Source: Clusia tigrina (Eukaryota; Arthropoda; Insecta; Diptera; Clusiidae). From it: a DNA stretch of 64,000 bases. The notes under the pieces are model-generated. The model had not been told where the DNA came from. It saw nothing but the letters and a program-made list of their open reading frames with translations, and did not search any database. The position numbers and the translations under genes are program-made. Positions 26,628 through 40,188 of the stretch are shown here, piece after piece (within the stretch, counting starts at the first letter, position 1; every line of letters starts with the position of its first letter). The stretch lies in the NCBI GenBank assembly GCA_920105625.2, contig OV050030.1:251317889-251381888 (forward strand), read 5' to 3'.

Positions 26628-28960
26628 GCGTCCTACACCTATCAAAGTTTGCAACATACAAATGCTTGTAACTTTTTACTGGAGCAACGTAAAATCTTGA
26701 AATTTTGTAACAGAAAAGTACTCGAGCCTCTTGTCAAGTTAAGTTATCGCTCAAAGCTATGCTACACTTGAGTCCCAAATCAAACACTGATAAAACTTCA
26801 AATGTCCCTAACTTCTATACGGTCCGTCCTACACCTATCAAAGTTTGCAACATATAAATGCTTGTAACTTTTTACTGGAGCGTCATAAAACCTTGAAATT
26901 TTGTAACAATAAAGTACTCGAACCTCTTGTCAATTTAAGCCATCGCTCAAAGCTATGCTACCATTGAGTCCCAAATCAAACACTGATAAAACTTCAAATG
27001 GCCCTAACTTCTATACGGTACGTCCTACACCTATCAAAGTTTGCAACATACAAATGCTTGTAACTTTTTACTGGAGCGTCATAAAACCTTGAAATTTTGT
27101 AACAATAAAGTACTCGAGCCTCTTGTCAATTTAAGCTATCGCTCAAAGCTATGCTACCCTTGAGTCCCAAACCAAACACTGATAAAACTTCAAATGGCCC
27201 TAACTTCTATACGGTACGTCCTACACCTATCAAAGTTTGCTACATACAAATGCTTGTAACTTTTACTGGAGCGTCATAAAACCTTGAAATTTTGTAACAA
27301 TAAAGTACTCGAGCCTTTTGTCAATTTAAGCTATCGCTCAAAGCTATGCTACCCTTGAGTCCCAAACCAAACACAGATAAAACTTCAAATGGCCCTAACT
27401 TCTACACGGTACGTCCTACACCTATCAAAGTTTGCAACATACAAATGCTTGTAACTTTTTACTGGAGCGTCATAAAACCTTGAAATTTTTTAACAATAAA
27501 GTACTCGAGCCTCTTGTCAATTTAAGTTATCGCTAGAACTATTCTACCCTTGAGTCCCAAATCAAACACTGAGAAAACTTCAAATGACCCAAACTTCTAT
27601 ACGGTACGTCCTACACCTATCAAAGTTAGCAACACACAAATGCTTGTAACTTTTTACTGGAGCGTCATAAAACCTTGAAATTTTGTAACAATAAAGTACT
27701 CGAGCCTCTTGTCAATTTAAGCTATCGCTCAAAGCTATGCTACCCTTGAGTCCCAAATCAAACACTGATAAAACTTCAAATGGCCCTAACTTCTATACGG
27801 TACGTCCTACACCTATCAAAGTTTGCAAGATACAAATGCTTGCAAATTTTTACTGGAGCGTCATAAAACCTTGAAATTTTGTAACAATAAAGTACTCGAG
27901 CCTCTTGTCAATTTATGTTTTCGCTCAAAGCTATGCTACCCTTGAGTCCCAAATCACACACTGATAAAACTTCAAATGGCCCTAACTTCTATACGGTACG
28001 TCCTACACCTATCAAAGTTTGCAACATACAAATGCTTGTAACTTTTTACTGGAGCATCGTAAAATCTTGATATTTTGTAACAGTAAAGTACTCGAGCCTC
28101 TTGTCAAGTTAAGTTATCGCTCAAAGCTATGCTACACTTGAGTCCCAAATCAAACACTGATAAAACTTCAAATGGCCCTAACTTCTATACGGTACGTCCT
28201 ACACCTATCAAAGTTTGCAACATACAAATGCTTGTAACTTTTTACTGGAGCGTCATAAAACCTTGAAATTTTGTAACAATAAAGTACTCGAGCCTCTTGT
28301 CAATTTAAGCTATCGCGCAAAGCTATGCTACCTTTGAGTCCCAAATCAAACACTGATAAAACTTCAAATGGCCCTAACTTCTATACGGTACGTCCTACAC
28401 CTATCAAAGTTTGCAACATACAAATGCTTGTAACTTTTACTGGAGCATCATAAATCCTTGAAATTTTGTAACAATAAAGTACTCGAGCCTTTTGTCAATT
28501 TAAGCTATCGCTCAAAGCTATGCTACCCTTGAGTCCCAAATCAAACACTGATAAACCTTCAAATGGCCCTAACTTCTATACGGTACGTCCTACACCTATC
28601 AAAGTTTGCAACATACCAATGCTTGTAACTTTTTAGTGGAGCGTCATAAAGCCTTGAAATTTTGTAACAATAAAGTACTCGAGCCTCTTGTCAATTTAAG
28701 TTATCGCTCAAAGCTATGCTACCCTTGAATCCCAAATCAAACACTGAGAAAACTTCAAATTACCCAAACTTCTATACGGTACGTCCTACACCTATCAAAG
28801 TTTGCAACATACAAATGCTTGTAACTTTTTACTGGAGCGTCATAAAACCTTGAAATTTTGTAACAATAAAGTACTAGATCCTCTTGTCAATTTAAGCTAT
28901 CGCTCACAGCTATGCTACCCTTGAGTCCCAAATCAAACACTGATAAAACTACAAATGGCC
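26628..28960. repeat. Satellite monomers, mixed order
   Basis: About twelve monomers mixing subfamilies seen to the left (ACACACAAATGC, GCATCGTAAAATC, TTATGTTTTCGC) with those to the right (CTAGAACTATTC, CCAAACCAAACAC, CACGGTACG). The part from about 28600 to 28960 is repeated 7025 bp downstream: CTAGATCCTC is at 28874 and 35899. No other feature is seen. Confidence 0.78.
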
Positions 28961-31900
28961 CTAACTTCTATACGGTACGTCCTACACCTATCAAAGTTTG
29001 CAACATATAAATGCTTGTAACTTTTACTGGAGCTTCATAAAACCTTGAAATTTTGTAACAATAAAGTACTCGAGAATTTTGTCAATTTAAGCTATCGCTC
29101 AAAGCTATGCTACCCTTGAGTCCCAAATCAAACACTGATAAAACTTCAAAGGGCCCTAACTTCTACACGGTACGTCCTACACCTATCAAAGTTTGCAACA
29201 TACAAATGCTTGTAACTTTTACTGGAGCGTCATAAAACCTTGAAATTTTGTAACAATAAAGTACTCGACCCTCTTGTCAATTTAAGCTATCGCTCAAAGC
29301 TATGCTACCCTTGAGTCCCAAATCAAACACTGATAAAACTGCAAATGGCCCTAACTTCTATACGGTACGTCCTACACTTATAAAAGTTTGCAACATATAA
29401 ATGCTTGTAACTTTTTACTGGAGCGTCATAAAACCTTGAAATTTTGTAACAATAAAGTACTCGAACCTCTTGTCAATTTAAGCCATCGCTCAAAGCTATG
29501 CTACCCTTGAGTCCCAAATCAAACACTGATAAAACTTCAAATGGCCCTAACTTCTATACGGTACGTCCTACACCTATCAAAGTTTGCAACATACAAATGC
29601 TTGTAACTTTTTACTGGAGCGTCATAAAACCTTGAAATTTTGTAACAATAAAGTACTCGAGCCTCTTGTCAATTTAAGCTATCGCTCAAAGCTATGCTTC
29701 CCTTGAGTCCCAAACCAAACACTGATAAAACTTCAAATGGCCCTAACTTCTATACGGTACGTCCTACACCTATCAAAGTTTGCTACATACAAATGCTTGT
29801 AACTTTTACTGGAGCGTCATAAAACCTTGAAATTTTGTAACAATAAAGTACTCGAGCCTTTTGTCAATTTAAGTTATCGCTCAAAGCTATGCTACACTTG
29901 AGTCCCAAATCAAACACTGATAAAACTTCAAATGGCCCTAACTTCTATACGGTACGTCCTACACCTATCAAAATTTGCAACATACAAATGATTGTAACTT
30001 TTTACTGGAGCGTCATAAAACCTTGAAATTTTGTAACAATAAAGTACTCGAGCCTCTTGTCAATTTAAGCTATCGCGCAAAGCTATGCTACCTTTGAGTC
30101 CCAAATCAAACACTGATAAAACTTCAAATGGCCCTAACTTCTATACGGTACGTCCTACACCTATCAAAGTTTGCAACATACAAATGCTTGTAACTTTTAC
30201 TGGAGCGTCATAAAACCTTGAAATTTTGTAACAATAAAGTACTCGAGCCTTTTGTCAATTTAAGCTATCGCGCAAAGCTATGCTACCTTTGAGTCCCAAA
30301 TCAAACACTGATAAAACTTCAAATGGCCCCAACTTCTATACGGTGCGTCCTACACCTATCAAAGTTTGCAACATACAAATGCTTGTAACTTTTTACTGGA
30401 GCGTCATAAAACCTTGAAATTTTGTAACAATAAAGTACTCGAGCGCCTTTTGTTAATTTAAGCTATCGCTCAAATCTATGCTACCCTTGAGTCCGAAATC
30501 AAACACTGATAAAACTTCAAATGGCCCTAACTTCTATACAGTACATCCTACACCTATCAAAGTTTGCAACATACAAATGCTTGTAACTTTTTAGTGGAGC
30601 GTCATAAAACCTTGAAATTTTGTAACAATAAAGAACCCGAGCCTTTTGTCAATTTAAGCTATCGCTCAAAGCTATGCTACCCTTGAATCCCAAATCAAAC
30701 ACTGAGAAAACATCAAATTACCCAAACTTCTATACGGTACGTCCTACACCTATCAAAGTTTGCAACATACAAATGCTTGTAACTTTTTACTGGAGCGTCA
30801 TAAAACCTTGAAATTTTGTAACAATAAAGTACTCGATCCTCTTGTCAATTTAAGCTATCGCTCAAAGCTATGCTACCCTTGAGTCCTAAATCAAACACTG
30901 ATAAAACTACAAATGGCCCTAACTTCTATACGGTACGTCCTACACCTATCAAAGCTTGCAACTTACAAATGCTTGTAACTTTTACTGGAGCGTCATAAAA
31001 CCTTGAAATTTTGTAACAATAAAGTACTCGAGAATTTTTTCAATTTAAGCTATCGCTCAAAGCTATGCTACCCTTGAGTCCCAAATCAAACACTGATAAA
31101 ACTTCAAATGGCCCTAACTTCTACACGGTACGTCCTACACCTATCAAAGTTTGCAACATACAAATGCTTGTAACTTTTACTGGAGCGTCATAAAACCTTG
31201 AAATTTTGTAACAATAAAGTACTCGACCCTCTTGTCAATTTAAGCTATCGCTCAAAGCTATGCTACCCTTGAGTCCCAAATCAAACACTGATAAAACTGC
31301 AAATGGCCCTAACTTCTATACGGTACGTCCTACACCTATCAAAGTTTGCAACATATAAATGCTTGTAACTTTTTACTGGAGCGTCATAAAACCTTGAAAT
31401 TTTGTAACAATAAAGTACTCGAACCTCTTGTCAATTTAAGCCATCGCTCAAAGCTATGCTACCCTTGAGTCCCAAATCAAACACTGATAAAACTTCAAAT
31501 GGCCCTAACGTCTATACGGTACGTCCCACACCTATCAAAGTTTGCAACATAGAAATGCTTGTAACTTTTTACTGGAGCGTCATAAAACCTTGAAATTTTG
31601 TAACAATAAAGTACTCGAGCCTCTTGTCAATTTAAGCTATCGCTCAAAGCTATGCTACCCTTGAGTCCCAAACCAAACACTGATAAAACTTCAAATGGCC
31701 CTAACTTCTACACGGTACGGTGTACACCTATCAAAGTTTGCAACATACAAATGCTTGTAACTTTTTACTGGAGCGTCATAAAATCTTGAAATTTTTTAAC
31801 AATAAAGTACTCGAGCCTCTTGTCAATTTAAGTTATCGCTAGAGCTATTCTACCCTTGAGTCCCAAATCAAACACTGATAAAACTTCAAATGGCCCTAAC

Positions 31901-32190
31901 CTCTATACGGTACGTCCTACACCTATCAAAGTTTGCAACATACAAATGCTTAAAACTTTTACTGGAGCGTCATAAAACCTTGAAATTTTGTAACAATAAA
32001 GTACTCGAGAATTTTGTAAATTTAAGCTATCGCTCAAAGCTATGCTACCCTTGAGTCCCAAATCAAACACTGATAAAACTTCAAATGGCCCTAACTTCTA
32101 CACGGTACGTCCTACACCTATCAAAGTTTGCAAAATACAAATGCTTGTAACTTTTTACTGGAGCGTTATAAAACCTTGAAATTTTTTAAC
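28960..32190. repeat. Segmental duplication copy A, offset 8002 bp
   Basis: Ordered markers match about 36962-40188 at exactly 8002 bp: GGAGCTTCATAAAACC (near 29029 and 37031), CAAAGGGCCC (29148 and 37150), CTCGAGCGCCTTTTG (30439 and 38441), GAGAATTTTTTC (31030 and 39032) and CACGGTACGGTGTACACC (31711 and 39713). The first part also matches about 35985-36880 at 7025 bp, because the downstream copy contains an internal 977-bp duplication. The block includes 196-, 195- and 188-bp monomers. Confidence 0.85.
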
Positions 32191-33950
32191 ACTCGAGCCT
32201 CTTGTCAATTTAAGCTATCGCTCAAAGCTATGCTACCCTTGAGTCCCAAACCAAACACTGATAAAACTTCAAATGGCCCTAACTTCTACACGGTACGGTC
32301 TACACCTATCAAAGTTTGCAACATACAAATGCTTGTAACTTTTTATTGGAGCGTCATAAAACCTTGACATTTTTTAACAATAAAGTACTCGAGCCTCTTG
32401 TCAATTTAAGCTATCGCTCAAAGCTATGCTACCCTTGAGTCCCAAATCAAACACTGATAAAACTTCAAATGGCCCTAACTTCTATACGGTACGTCCTACA
32501 CCTATCAAAGTTTGCAACATACAAATGCTTGTAACTTTTACTGGAGCGTCATAAAACCTTGAAATTTTGTAACAATAAAGTACTCGACCCTCTTGTCAAT
32601 TTAAGCTATCGCTCAAAGCTATGCTACCCTTGAGTCCCAAATCAAACACTGATAAAACTACAAATGGCCCTAACTTCTATACGGTACGTCCTACACCTAT
32701 CAAAGTTTGCAACATACAAATGCTTGTAACTTTTACTGGAGCGTCATAAAACCTTGAAATTTTGTAACAATAAAGTACTCGAGAATTTTTTCAATTTAAG
32801 CTATCGCTCAAAGCTATGCTACCCTTGAGTCCCAAATCAAACACTGATAAAACTTCAAATGGCCCTAACTTCTACACGGTACGTCCTACACCTATCAAAG
32901 TTTGCAACATACAAATGCTTGTAACTTTTACTGGAGCGTCATAAAACCTTGAAATTTTGTAACAATAAAGTACTCGACCCTCTTGTCAATTTAAGCTATC
33001 GCTCAAAGCTATGCTACCCTTGAGTCCCAAATCAAACACTGATAAAACTGCAAATGGCCCTAACTTCTATACGGTACGTCCTACACCTATCAAAGTTTGC
33101 AACATATAAATGCTTGTAACTTTTTACTGGAGCGTCATAAAACCTTGAAATTTTGTAACAATAAAGTACTCGAACCTCTTGTCAATTTAAGCCATCGCTC
33201 AAAGCTATGCTACCCTTGAGTCCCAAATCAAACACTGATAAAACTTCAAATGGCCCTAACGTCTATACGGTACGTCCCACACCTATCAAAGTTTGCAACA
33301 TACAAATGCTTGTAACTTTTTACTGGAGCGTCATAAAACCTTGAAATTTTGTAACAATAAAGTACTCGAGCCTCTTGTCAATTTAAGCTATCGCTCAAAG
33401 CTATGCTACCCTTGAGTCCCAAACCAAACACTGATAAAACTTCAAATGGCCCTAACTTCTACACGGTACGGTGTACACCTATCAAAGTTTGCAACATACA
33501 AATGCTTGTAACTTTTTACTGGAGCGTCATAAAATCTTGAAATTTTTTAACAATAAAGTACTCGAGCCTCTTGTCAATTTAAGTTATCGCTAGAGCTATT
33601 CTACCCTTGAGTCCCAAATCAAACACTGATAAAACTTCAAATGGCCCTAACCTCTATACGGTACGTCCTACACCTATCAAAGTTTGCAACATACAAATGC
33701 TTAAAACTTTTACTGGAGCGTCATAAAACCTTGAAATTTTGTGACAATAAAGTACTCGAGAATTTTGTAAATTTAAGCTATCGCTCAAAGCTATGCTACC
33801 CTTGAGTCCCAAATCAAACACTGATAAAACTTCAAATGGCCCTAACTTCTACACGGTACGTCCTACACCTATCAAAGTTTGCAAAATACAAATGCTTGTA
33901 ACTTTTTACTGGAGCGTTATAAAACCTTGAAATTTTTTAACACTCGAGCC
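30840..33950. repeat. 1751-bp satellite higher-order unit (9 monomers), about two copies
   Basis: Markers recur at 1751 bp: GAGAATTTTTTC at 31030 and 32781, CACGGTACGGTGTACACC at 31711 and 33462, GAGAATTTTGTAAATTT at 32007 and 33758. The value equals 9 x 196 minus 8 (one monomer lacking AATAAAGT) minus 5 (one-T-short monomers). The first copy ends near 32200, where the CTAGAGCTATTC monomer expected from the second copy is replaced by a CTCAAAGCTATGC monomer. Confidence 0.83.
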
Positions 33951-35130
33951 TCTTGTCAATTTAAGTTATCGCTAGAGCTATTCTACCCTTGAGTCCCAAA
34001 TCAAACACTGATAAAACTTCAAATGGCCCTAACTTCTATACGGTACGTCCTACACCTATCAAAGTTTGCAACATACAAATGCCTGTAACTTTTTACTGGA
34101 GCAACGTAAAACCTTGAAATTTTGTAACAATAAAGTACTCGAGCCTTTTGTCAATTTAAGCTATCGCTCAAAGCTATGCTACCCTTGAGTCCCAAACCAA
34201 ACACTGATAAAACTTCAAATGGCCCTAACTTCTACACGGTACGGTCTACACCTATCAAAGTTTGCAGCATACAAATGCTTGTAACTTTTTACTGGAGCGT
34301 CATAAAACCTTGAAATTTTTTAACAATAAAGTACTCGAGCCTCTTGTCAATTTAAGCTATCGCTCAAAGCTATGCTACCCTTGAGTCCCAAATCAAACAC
34401 TGATAAAACTTCAAATGGCCCTAACTTCTATACGGTACGTCCTACACCTATCAAAGTTTGCAACATACAAATGCTTGTAACTTTTACTGGAGCGTCATAA
34501 AACCTTGAAATTTTGTAACAATAAAGTACTCGACCCTCTTGTCAATTTAAGCTATCGCTCAAAGCTATGCTACCCTTGAGTCCCAAATCAAACACTGATA
34601 AAACTGCAAATGGCCCTAACTTCTATACGGTACGTCCTACACCTATCAAAGTTTGCAACATATATATGCTTGTAACTTTTTACTGGAGCGTCATAAAACC
34701 TTGAAATTTTGTAACAATAAAGTACTCGAACCTCTTGTCAATTTAAGCCATCGCTCAAAGCTATGCTACCCTTGAGTCCCAAATCAAACACTGATAAAAC
34801 TTCAAATGGCCCTAACGTCTATACGGTACGTCCCACACCTATCAAAGTTTGCAACATACAAATGCTTGTAACTTTTTACTGGAGCGTCATAAAACCTTGA
34901 AATTTTGTAACAATAAAGTACTCGAGCCTCTTGTCAATTTAAGCTATCGCTCAAAGCTATGCTACCCTTGAGTCCCAAACCAAACACTGATAAAACTTCA
35001 AATGGCCCTAACTTCTATACGGTACGTCCTACACCTATCAAAGTTTGCTACATACAAATGCTTGTAACTTTTACTGGAGCGTCATAAAACCTTGAAATTT
35101 TGTAACAATAAAGTACTCGAGCCTCTTGTC
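33951..35130. repeat. Satellite block repeated at about 40197-41340 (offset ~6247 bp)
   Basis: The order CTAGAGCTATTC, GGAGCAACGTAAAACC, CACGGTACGGTCTACACC, CTCGACCCTC, AACTGCAAATGG, AACGTCTATACGG matches downstream at about 6247 bp (AACGTCTATACGG: CGTCT at 34816 and 41063). The offset of the preceding block is 6251; the 4-base difference is the loss of TTGC near 39933 (CAAAGTAACATAC). Confidence 0.75.
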
Positions 35131-36961
35131 AAGTTAAGCTATCGCTCAAAGCTATGCTACACTTGAGTCCCAAATCAAACACTGATAAAACTTCAAATGG
35201 CCCTAACTTCTATACGGTACGTCCTACACCTATCAAAGTTTGCAACATACAAATGCTTGTAACTTTTTACTGGAGCGTCATAAAACCTTGAAATTTTGTA
35301 ACAATAAAGTACTCGAGCCTCTTGTCAATTTAAGCTATCGCGCAAAGCTATGCTACCTTTGAGTTCCAAATCAAACACTGATAAAACTTCAAATGGCCCT
35401 AACTTCTATACGGTACGTCCTACACCTATCAAAGTTTGCAACATACAAATGCTTGTAACTTTTACTGGAGCATCAAAAAACCTTGAAATTTTGTAACAAT
35501 AAAGTACTCGAGCCTTTTGTCAATTTAAGTTATCGCTCAAAGCTATGCTACACTTGAGTCCCAAATCAAACACTGATAAAACTTCAAATGGCCCTAACTT
35601 CTATACGGTACGTCCTACACCTATCAAAATTTGCAACATACAAATGATTGTAACTTTTTACTGGAGCGTCATAAAGCCTTGAAATTTTGTAACAATAAAG
35701 TACTCGAGCCTCTTGTCAATTTAAGTTATCGCTCAAAGCTATGCTACCCTTGAATCCCAAATCAAACACTGAGAAAACTTCAAATTACCCAAACTTCTAT
35801 ACGGTACGTCCTACACCTATCAAAGTTTGCAACATACAAATGCTTGTAACTTTTTACTGGAGCGTCATAAAACCTTGAAATTTTGTAACAATAAAGTACT
35901 AGATCCTCTTGTCAATTTAAGCTATCGCTCAAAGCTATGCTACCCTTGAGTCCCAAATCAAACACTGATAAAACTACAAATGGCCCTAACTTCTATACGG
36001 TACGTCCTACACCTATCAAAGTTTGCAACATATAAATGCTTGTAACTTTTACTGGAGCTTCATAAAACCTTGAAATTTTGTAACAATAAAGTACTCGAGA
36101 ATTTTGTCAATTTAAGCTATCGCTCAAAGCTATGCTACCCTTGAGTCCCAAATCAAACACTGATAAAACTTCAAAGGGCCCTAACTTCTACACGGTACGT
36201 CCTACACCTATCAAAGTTTGCAACATACAAATGCTTGTAACTTTTACTGGAGCGTCATAAAACCTTGAAATTTTGTAACAATAAAGTACTCGACCCTCTT
36301 GTCAATTTAAGCTATCGCTCAAAGCTATGCTACCCTTGAGTCCCAAATCAAACACTGATAAAACTGCAAATGGCCCTAACTTCTATACGGTACGTCCTAC
36401 ACTTATCAAAGTTTGCAACATATAAATGCTTGTAACTTTTTACTGGAGCGTCATAAAACCTTGAAATTTTGTAACAATAAAGTACTCGAACCTCTTGTCA
36501 ATTTAAGCCATCGCTCAAAGCTATGCTACCCTTGAGTCCCAAATCAAACACTGATAAAACTTCAAATGGCCCTAACTTCTATACGGTACGTCCTACACCT
36601 ATCAAAGTTTGCAACATACAAATGCTTGTAACTTTTTACTGGAGCGTCATAAAACCTTGAAATTTTGTAACAATAAAGTACTCGAGCCTCTTGTCAATTT
36701 AAGCTATCGCTCAAAGCTATGCTTCCCTTGAGTCCCAAACCAAACACTGATAAAACTTCAAATGGCCCTAACTTCTATACGGTACGTCCTACACCTATCA
36801 AAGTTTGCTACATACAAATGCTTGTAACTTTTACTGGAGCGTCATAAAACCTTGAAATTTTGTAACAATAAAGTACTCGAGCCTTTTGTCAATTTAAGTT
36901 ATCGCTCAAAGCTATGCTACCCTTGAGTCCCAAATCAAACACTGATAAAACTTCAAATGGC
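35131..36961. repeat. Satellite block with 977-bp (5-monomer) tandem duplication
   Basis: The CAAAGGGCCC monomer at 36173 recurs at 37150, 977 bp on, with its neighbours in the same order, so a 5-monomer segment starting near 36000 is duplicated into the next block. The segment from about 35620 to 36880 matches 28600-29860 at 7025 bp. The block therefore forms the left edge of the larger copy pair. Confidence 0.78.
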
Positions 36962-39900
36962 CCTAACTTCTATACGGTACGTCCTACACCTATCAAAGTT
37001 TGCAACATATAAATGCTTGTAACTTTTACTGGAGCTTCATAAAACCTTGAAATTTTGTAACAATAAAGTACTCGAGAATTTTGTCAATTTAAGCTATCGC
37101 TCAAAGCTATGCTACCCTTGAGTCCCAAATCAAACACTGATAAAACTTCAAAGGGCCCTAACTTCTACACGGTACGTCCTACACCTATCAAAGTTTGCAA
37201 CATACAAATGCTTGTAACTTTTACTGGAGCGTCATAAAACCTTGAAATTTTGTAACAATAAAGTACTCGACCCTCTTGTCAATTTAAGCTATCGCTCAAA
37301 GCTATGCTACCCTTGAGTCCCAAATCAAACACTGATAAAACTGCAAATGGCCCTAACTTCTATACGGTACGTCCTACACTTATCAAAGTTTGCAACATAT
37401 AAATGCTTGTAACTTTTTACTGGAGCGTCATAAAACCTTGAAATTTTGTAACAATAAAGTACTCGAACCTCTTGTCAATTTAAGCCATCGCTCAAAGCTA
37501 TGCTACCCTTGAGTCCCAAATCAAACACTGATAAAACTTCAAATGGCCCTAACTTCTATACGGTACGTCCTACACCTATCAAAGTTTGCAACATACAAAT
37601 GCTTGTAACTTTTTACTGGAGCGTCATAAAACCTTGAAATTTTGTAACAATAAAGTACTCGAGCCTCTTGTCAATTTAAGCTATCGCTCAAAGCTATGCT
37701 TCCCTTGAGTCCCAAACCAAACACTGATAAAACTTCAAATGGCCCTAACTTCTATACGGTACGTCCTACACCTATCAAAGTTTGCTACATACAAATGCTT
37801 GTAACTTTTACTGGAGCGTCATAAAACCTTGAAATTTTGTAACAATAAAGTACTCGAGCCTTTTGTCAATTTAAGTTATCGCTCAAAGCTATGCTACACT
37901 TGAGTCCCAAATCAAACACTGATAAAACTTCAAATGGCCCTAACTTCTATACGGTACGTCCTACACCTATCAAAATTTGCAACATACAAATGATTGTAAC
38001 TTTTTACTGGAGCGTCATAAAACCTTGAAATTTTGTAACAATAAAGTACTCGAGCCTCTTGTCAATTTAAGCTATCGCGCCAAGCTATGCTACCTTTGAG
38101 TCCCAAATCAAACACTGATAAAACTTCAAATGGCCCTAACTTCTATACGGTACGTCCTACACCTATCAAAGTTTGCAACATACAAATGCTTGTAACTTTT
38201 ACTGGAGCGTCATAAAACCTTGAAATTTTGTAACAATAAAGTACTCGAGCCATTTGTCAATTTAAGCTATCGCGCAAAGCTATGCTACCTTTGAGTCCCA
38301 AATCAAACACTGATAAAACTTCAAATGGCCCCAACTTCTATACGGTGCGTCCTACACCTATCAAAGTTTGCAACATACAAATGCTTGTAACTTTTTACTG
38401 GAGCGTCATAAAACCTTGAAATTTTGTAACAATAAAGTACTCGAGCGCCTTTTGTTAATTTAAGCTATCGCTCAAATCTATGCTACCCTTGAGTCCGAAA
38501 TCAAACACTGATAAAACTTCAAATGGCCCTAACTTCTATACAGTACATCCTACACCTATCAAAGTTTGCAACATACAAATGCTTGTAACTTTTTAGTGGA
38601 GCGTCATAAAACCTTGAAATTTTGTAACAATAAAGTACCCGAGCCTTTTGTCAATTTAAGCTATCGCTCAAAGCTATGCTACCCTTGAATCCCAAATCAA
38701 ACACTGAGAAAACATCAAATTACCCAAACTTCTATACGGTACGTCCTACACCTATCAAAGTTTGCAACATACAAATGCTTGTAACTTTTTACTGGAGCGT
38801 CATAAAACCTTGAAATTTTGTAACAATAAAGTACTCGATCCTCTTGTCAATTTAAGCTATCGCTCAAAGCTATGCTACCCTTGAGTCCCAAATCAAACAC
38901 TGATAAAACTACAAATGGCCCTAACTTCTATACGGTACGTCCTACACCTATCAAAGTTTGCAACATACAAATGCTTGTAACTTTTACTGGAGCGTCATAA
39001 AACCTTGAAATTTTGTAACAATAAAGTACTCGAGAATTTTTTCAATTTAAGCTATCGCTCAAAGCTATGCTACCCTTGAGTCCCAAATCAAACACTGATA
39101 AAACTTCAAATGGCCCTAACTTCTACACGGTACGTCCTACACCTATCAAAGTTTGCAACATACAAATGCTTGTAACTTTTACTGGAGCGTCATAAAACCT
39201 TGAAATTTTGTAACAATAAAGTACTCGACCCTCTTGTCTATTTAAGCTATCGCTCAAAGCTATGCTACCCTTGAGTCCCAAATCAAACACTGATAAAACT
39301 GCAAATGGCCCTAACTTCTATACGGTACGTCCTACACCTATCAAAGTTTGCAACATATAAATGCTTGTAACTTTTTACTGGAGCGTCATAAAACCTTGAA
39401 ATTTTGTAACAATAAAGTACTCGAACCTCTTGTCAATTTAAGCCATCGCTCAAAGCTATGCTACCCTTGAGTCCCAAATCAAACACTGATAAAACTTCAA
39501 ATGGCCCTAACGTCTATACGGTACGTCCCACACCTATCAAAGTTTGCAACATACAAATGCTTGTAACTTTTTACTGGAGCGTCATAAAACCTTGAAATTT
39601 TGTAACAATAAAGTACTCGAGCCTCTTGTCAATTTAAGCTATCGCTCAAAGCTATGCTACCCTTGAGTCCCAAACCAAACACTGATAAAACTTCAAATGG
39701 CCCTAACTTCTACACGGTACGGTGTACACCTATCAAAGTTTGCAACATACAAATGCTTGTAACTTTTTACTGGAGCGTCATAAAATCTTGAAATTTTTTA
39801 ACAATAAAGTACTCGAGCCTCTTGTCAATTTAAGTTATCGCTAGAGCTATTCTACCCTTGAGTCCCAAATCAAACACTGATAAAACTTCAAATGGCCCTA

Positions 39901-40188
39901 ACCTCTATACGGTACGTCCTACACCTATCAAAGTAACATACAAATGCTTAAAACTTTTACTGGAGCGTCATAAAACCTTGAAATTTTGTAACAATAAAGT
40001 ACTCGAGAATTTTGTAAATTTAAGCTATCGCTCAAAGCTATGCTACCCTTGAGTCCCAAATCAAACACTGATAAAACTTCAAATGGCCCTAACTTCTACA
40101 CGGTACGTCCTACACCTATCAAAGTTTGCAAAATACAAATGCTTGTAACTTTTTACTGGAGCGTTATAAAACCTTGAAATTTTTTAAC
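36962..40188. repeat. Segmental duplication copy B, offset 8002 bp
   Basis: Partner of about 28960-32190. Differences seen are few: CGCGCCAAGC near 38075 versus CGCGCAAAGC, CTCTTGTCTATTT near 39232, and a 4-base deletion near 39933. High similarity over more than 3 kb of variant monomers indicates a recent duplication or conversion event. Confidence 0.85.

Noticed and set aside
39858..40052. Short open frame in a variant satellite monomer
   Set aside because: Created by a 4-base deletion that joins two phases of the repeat; not a gene.
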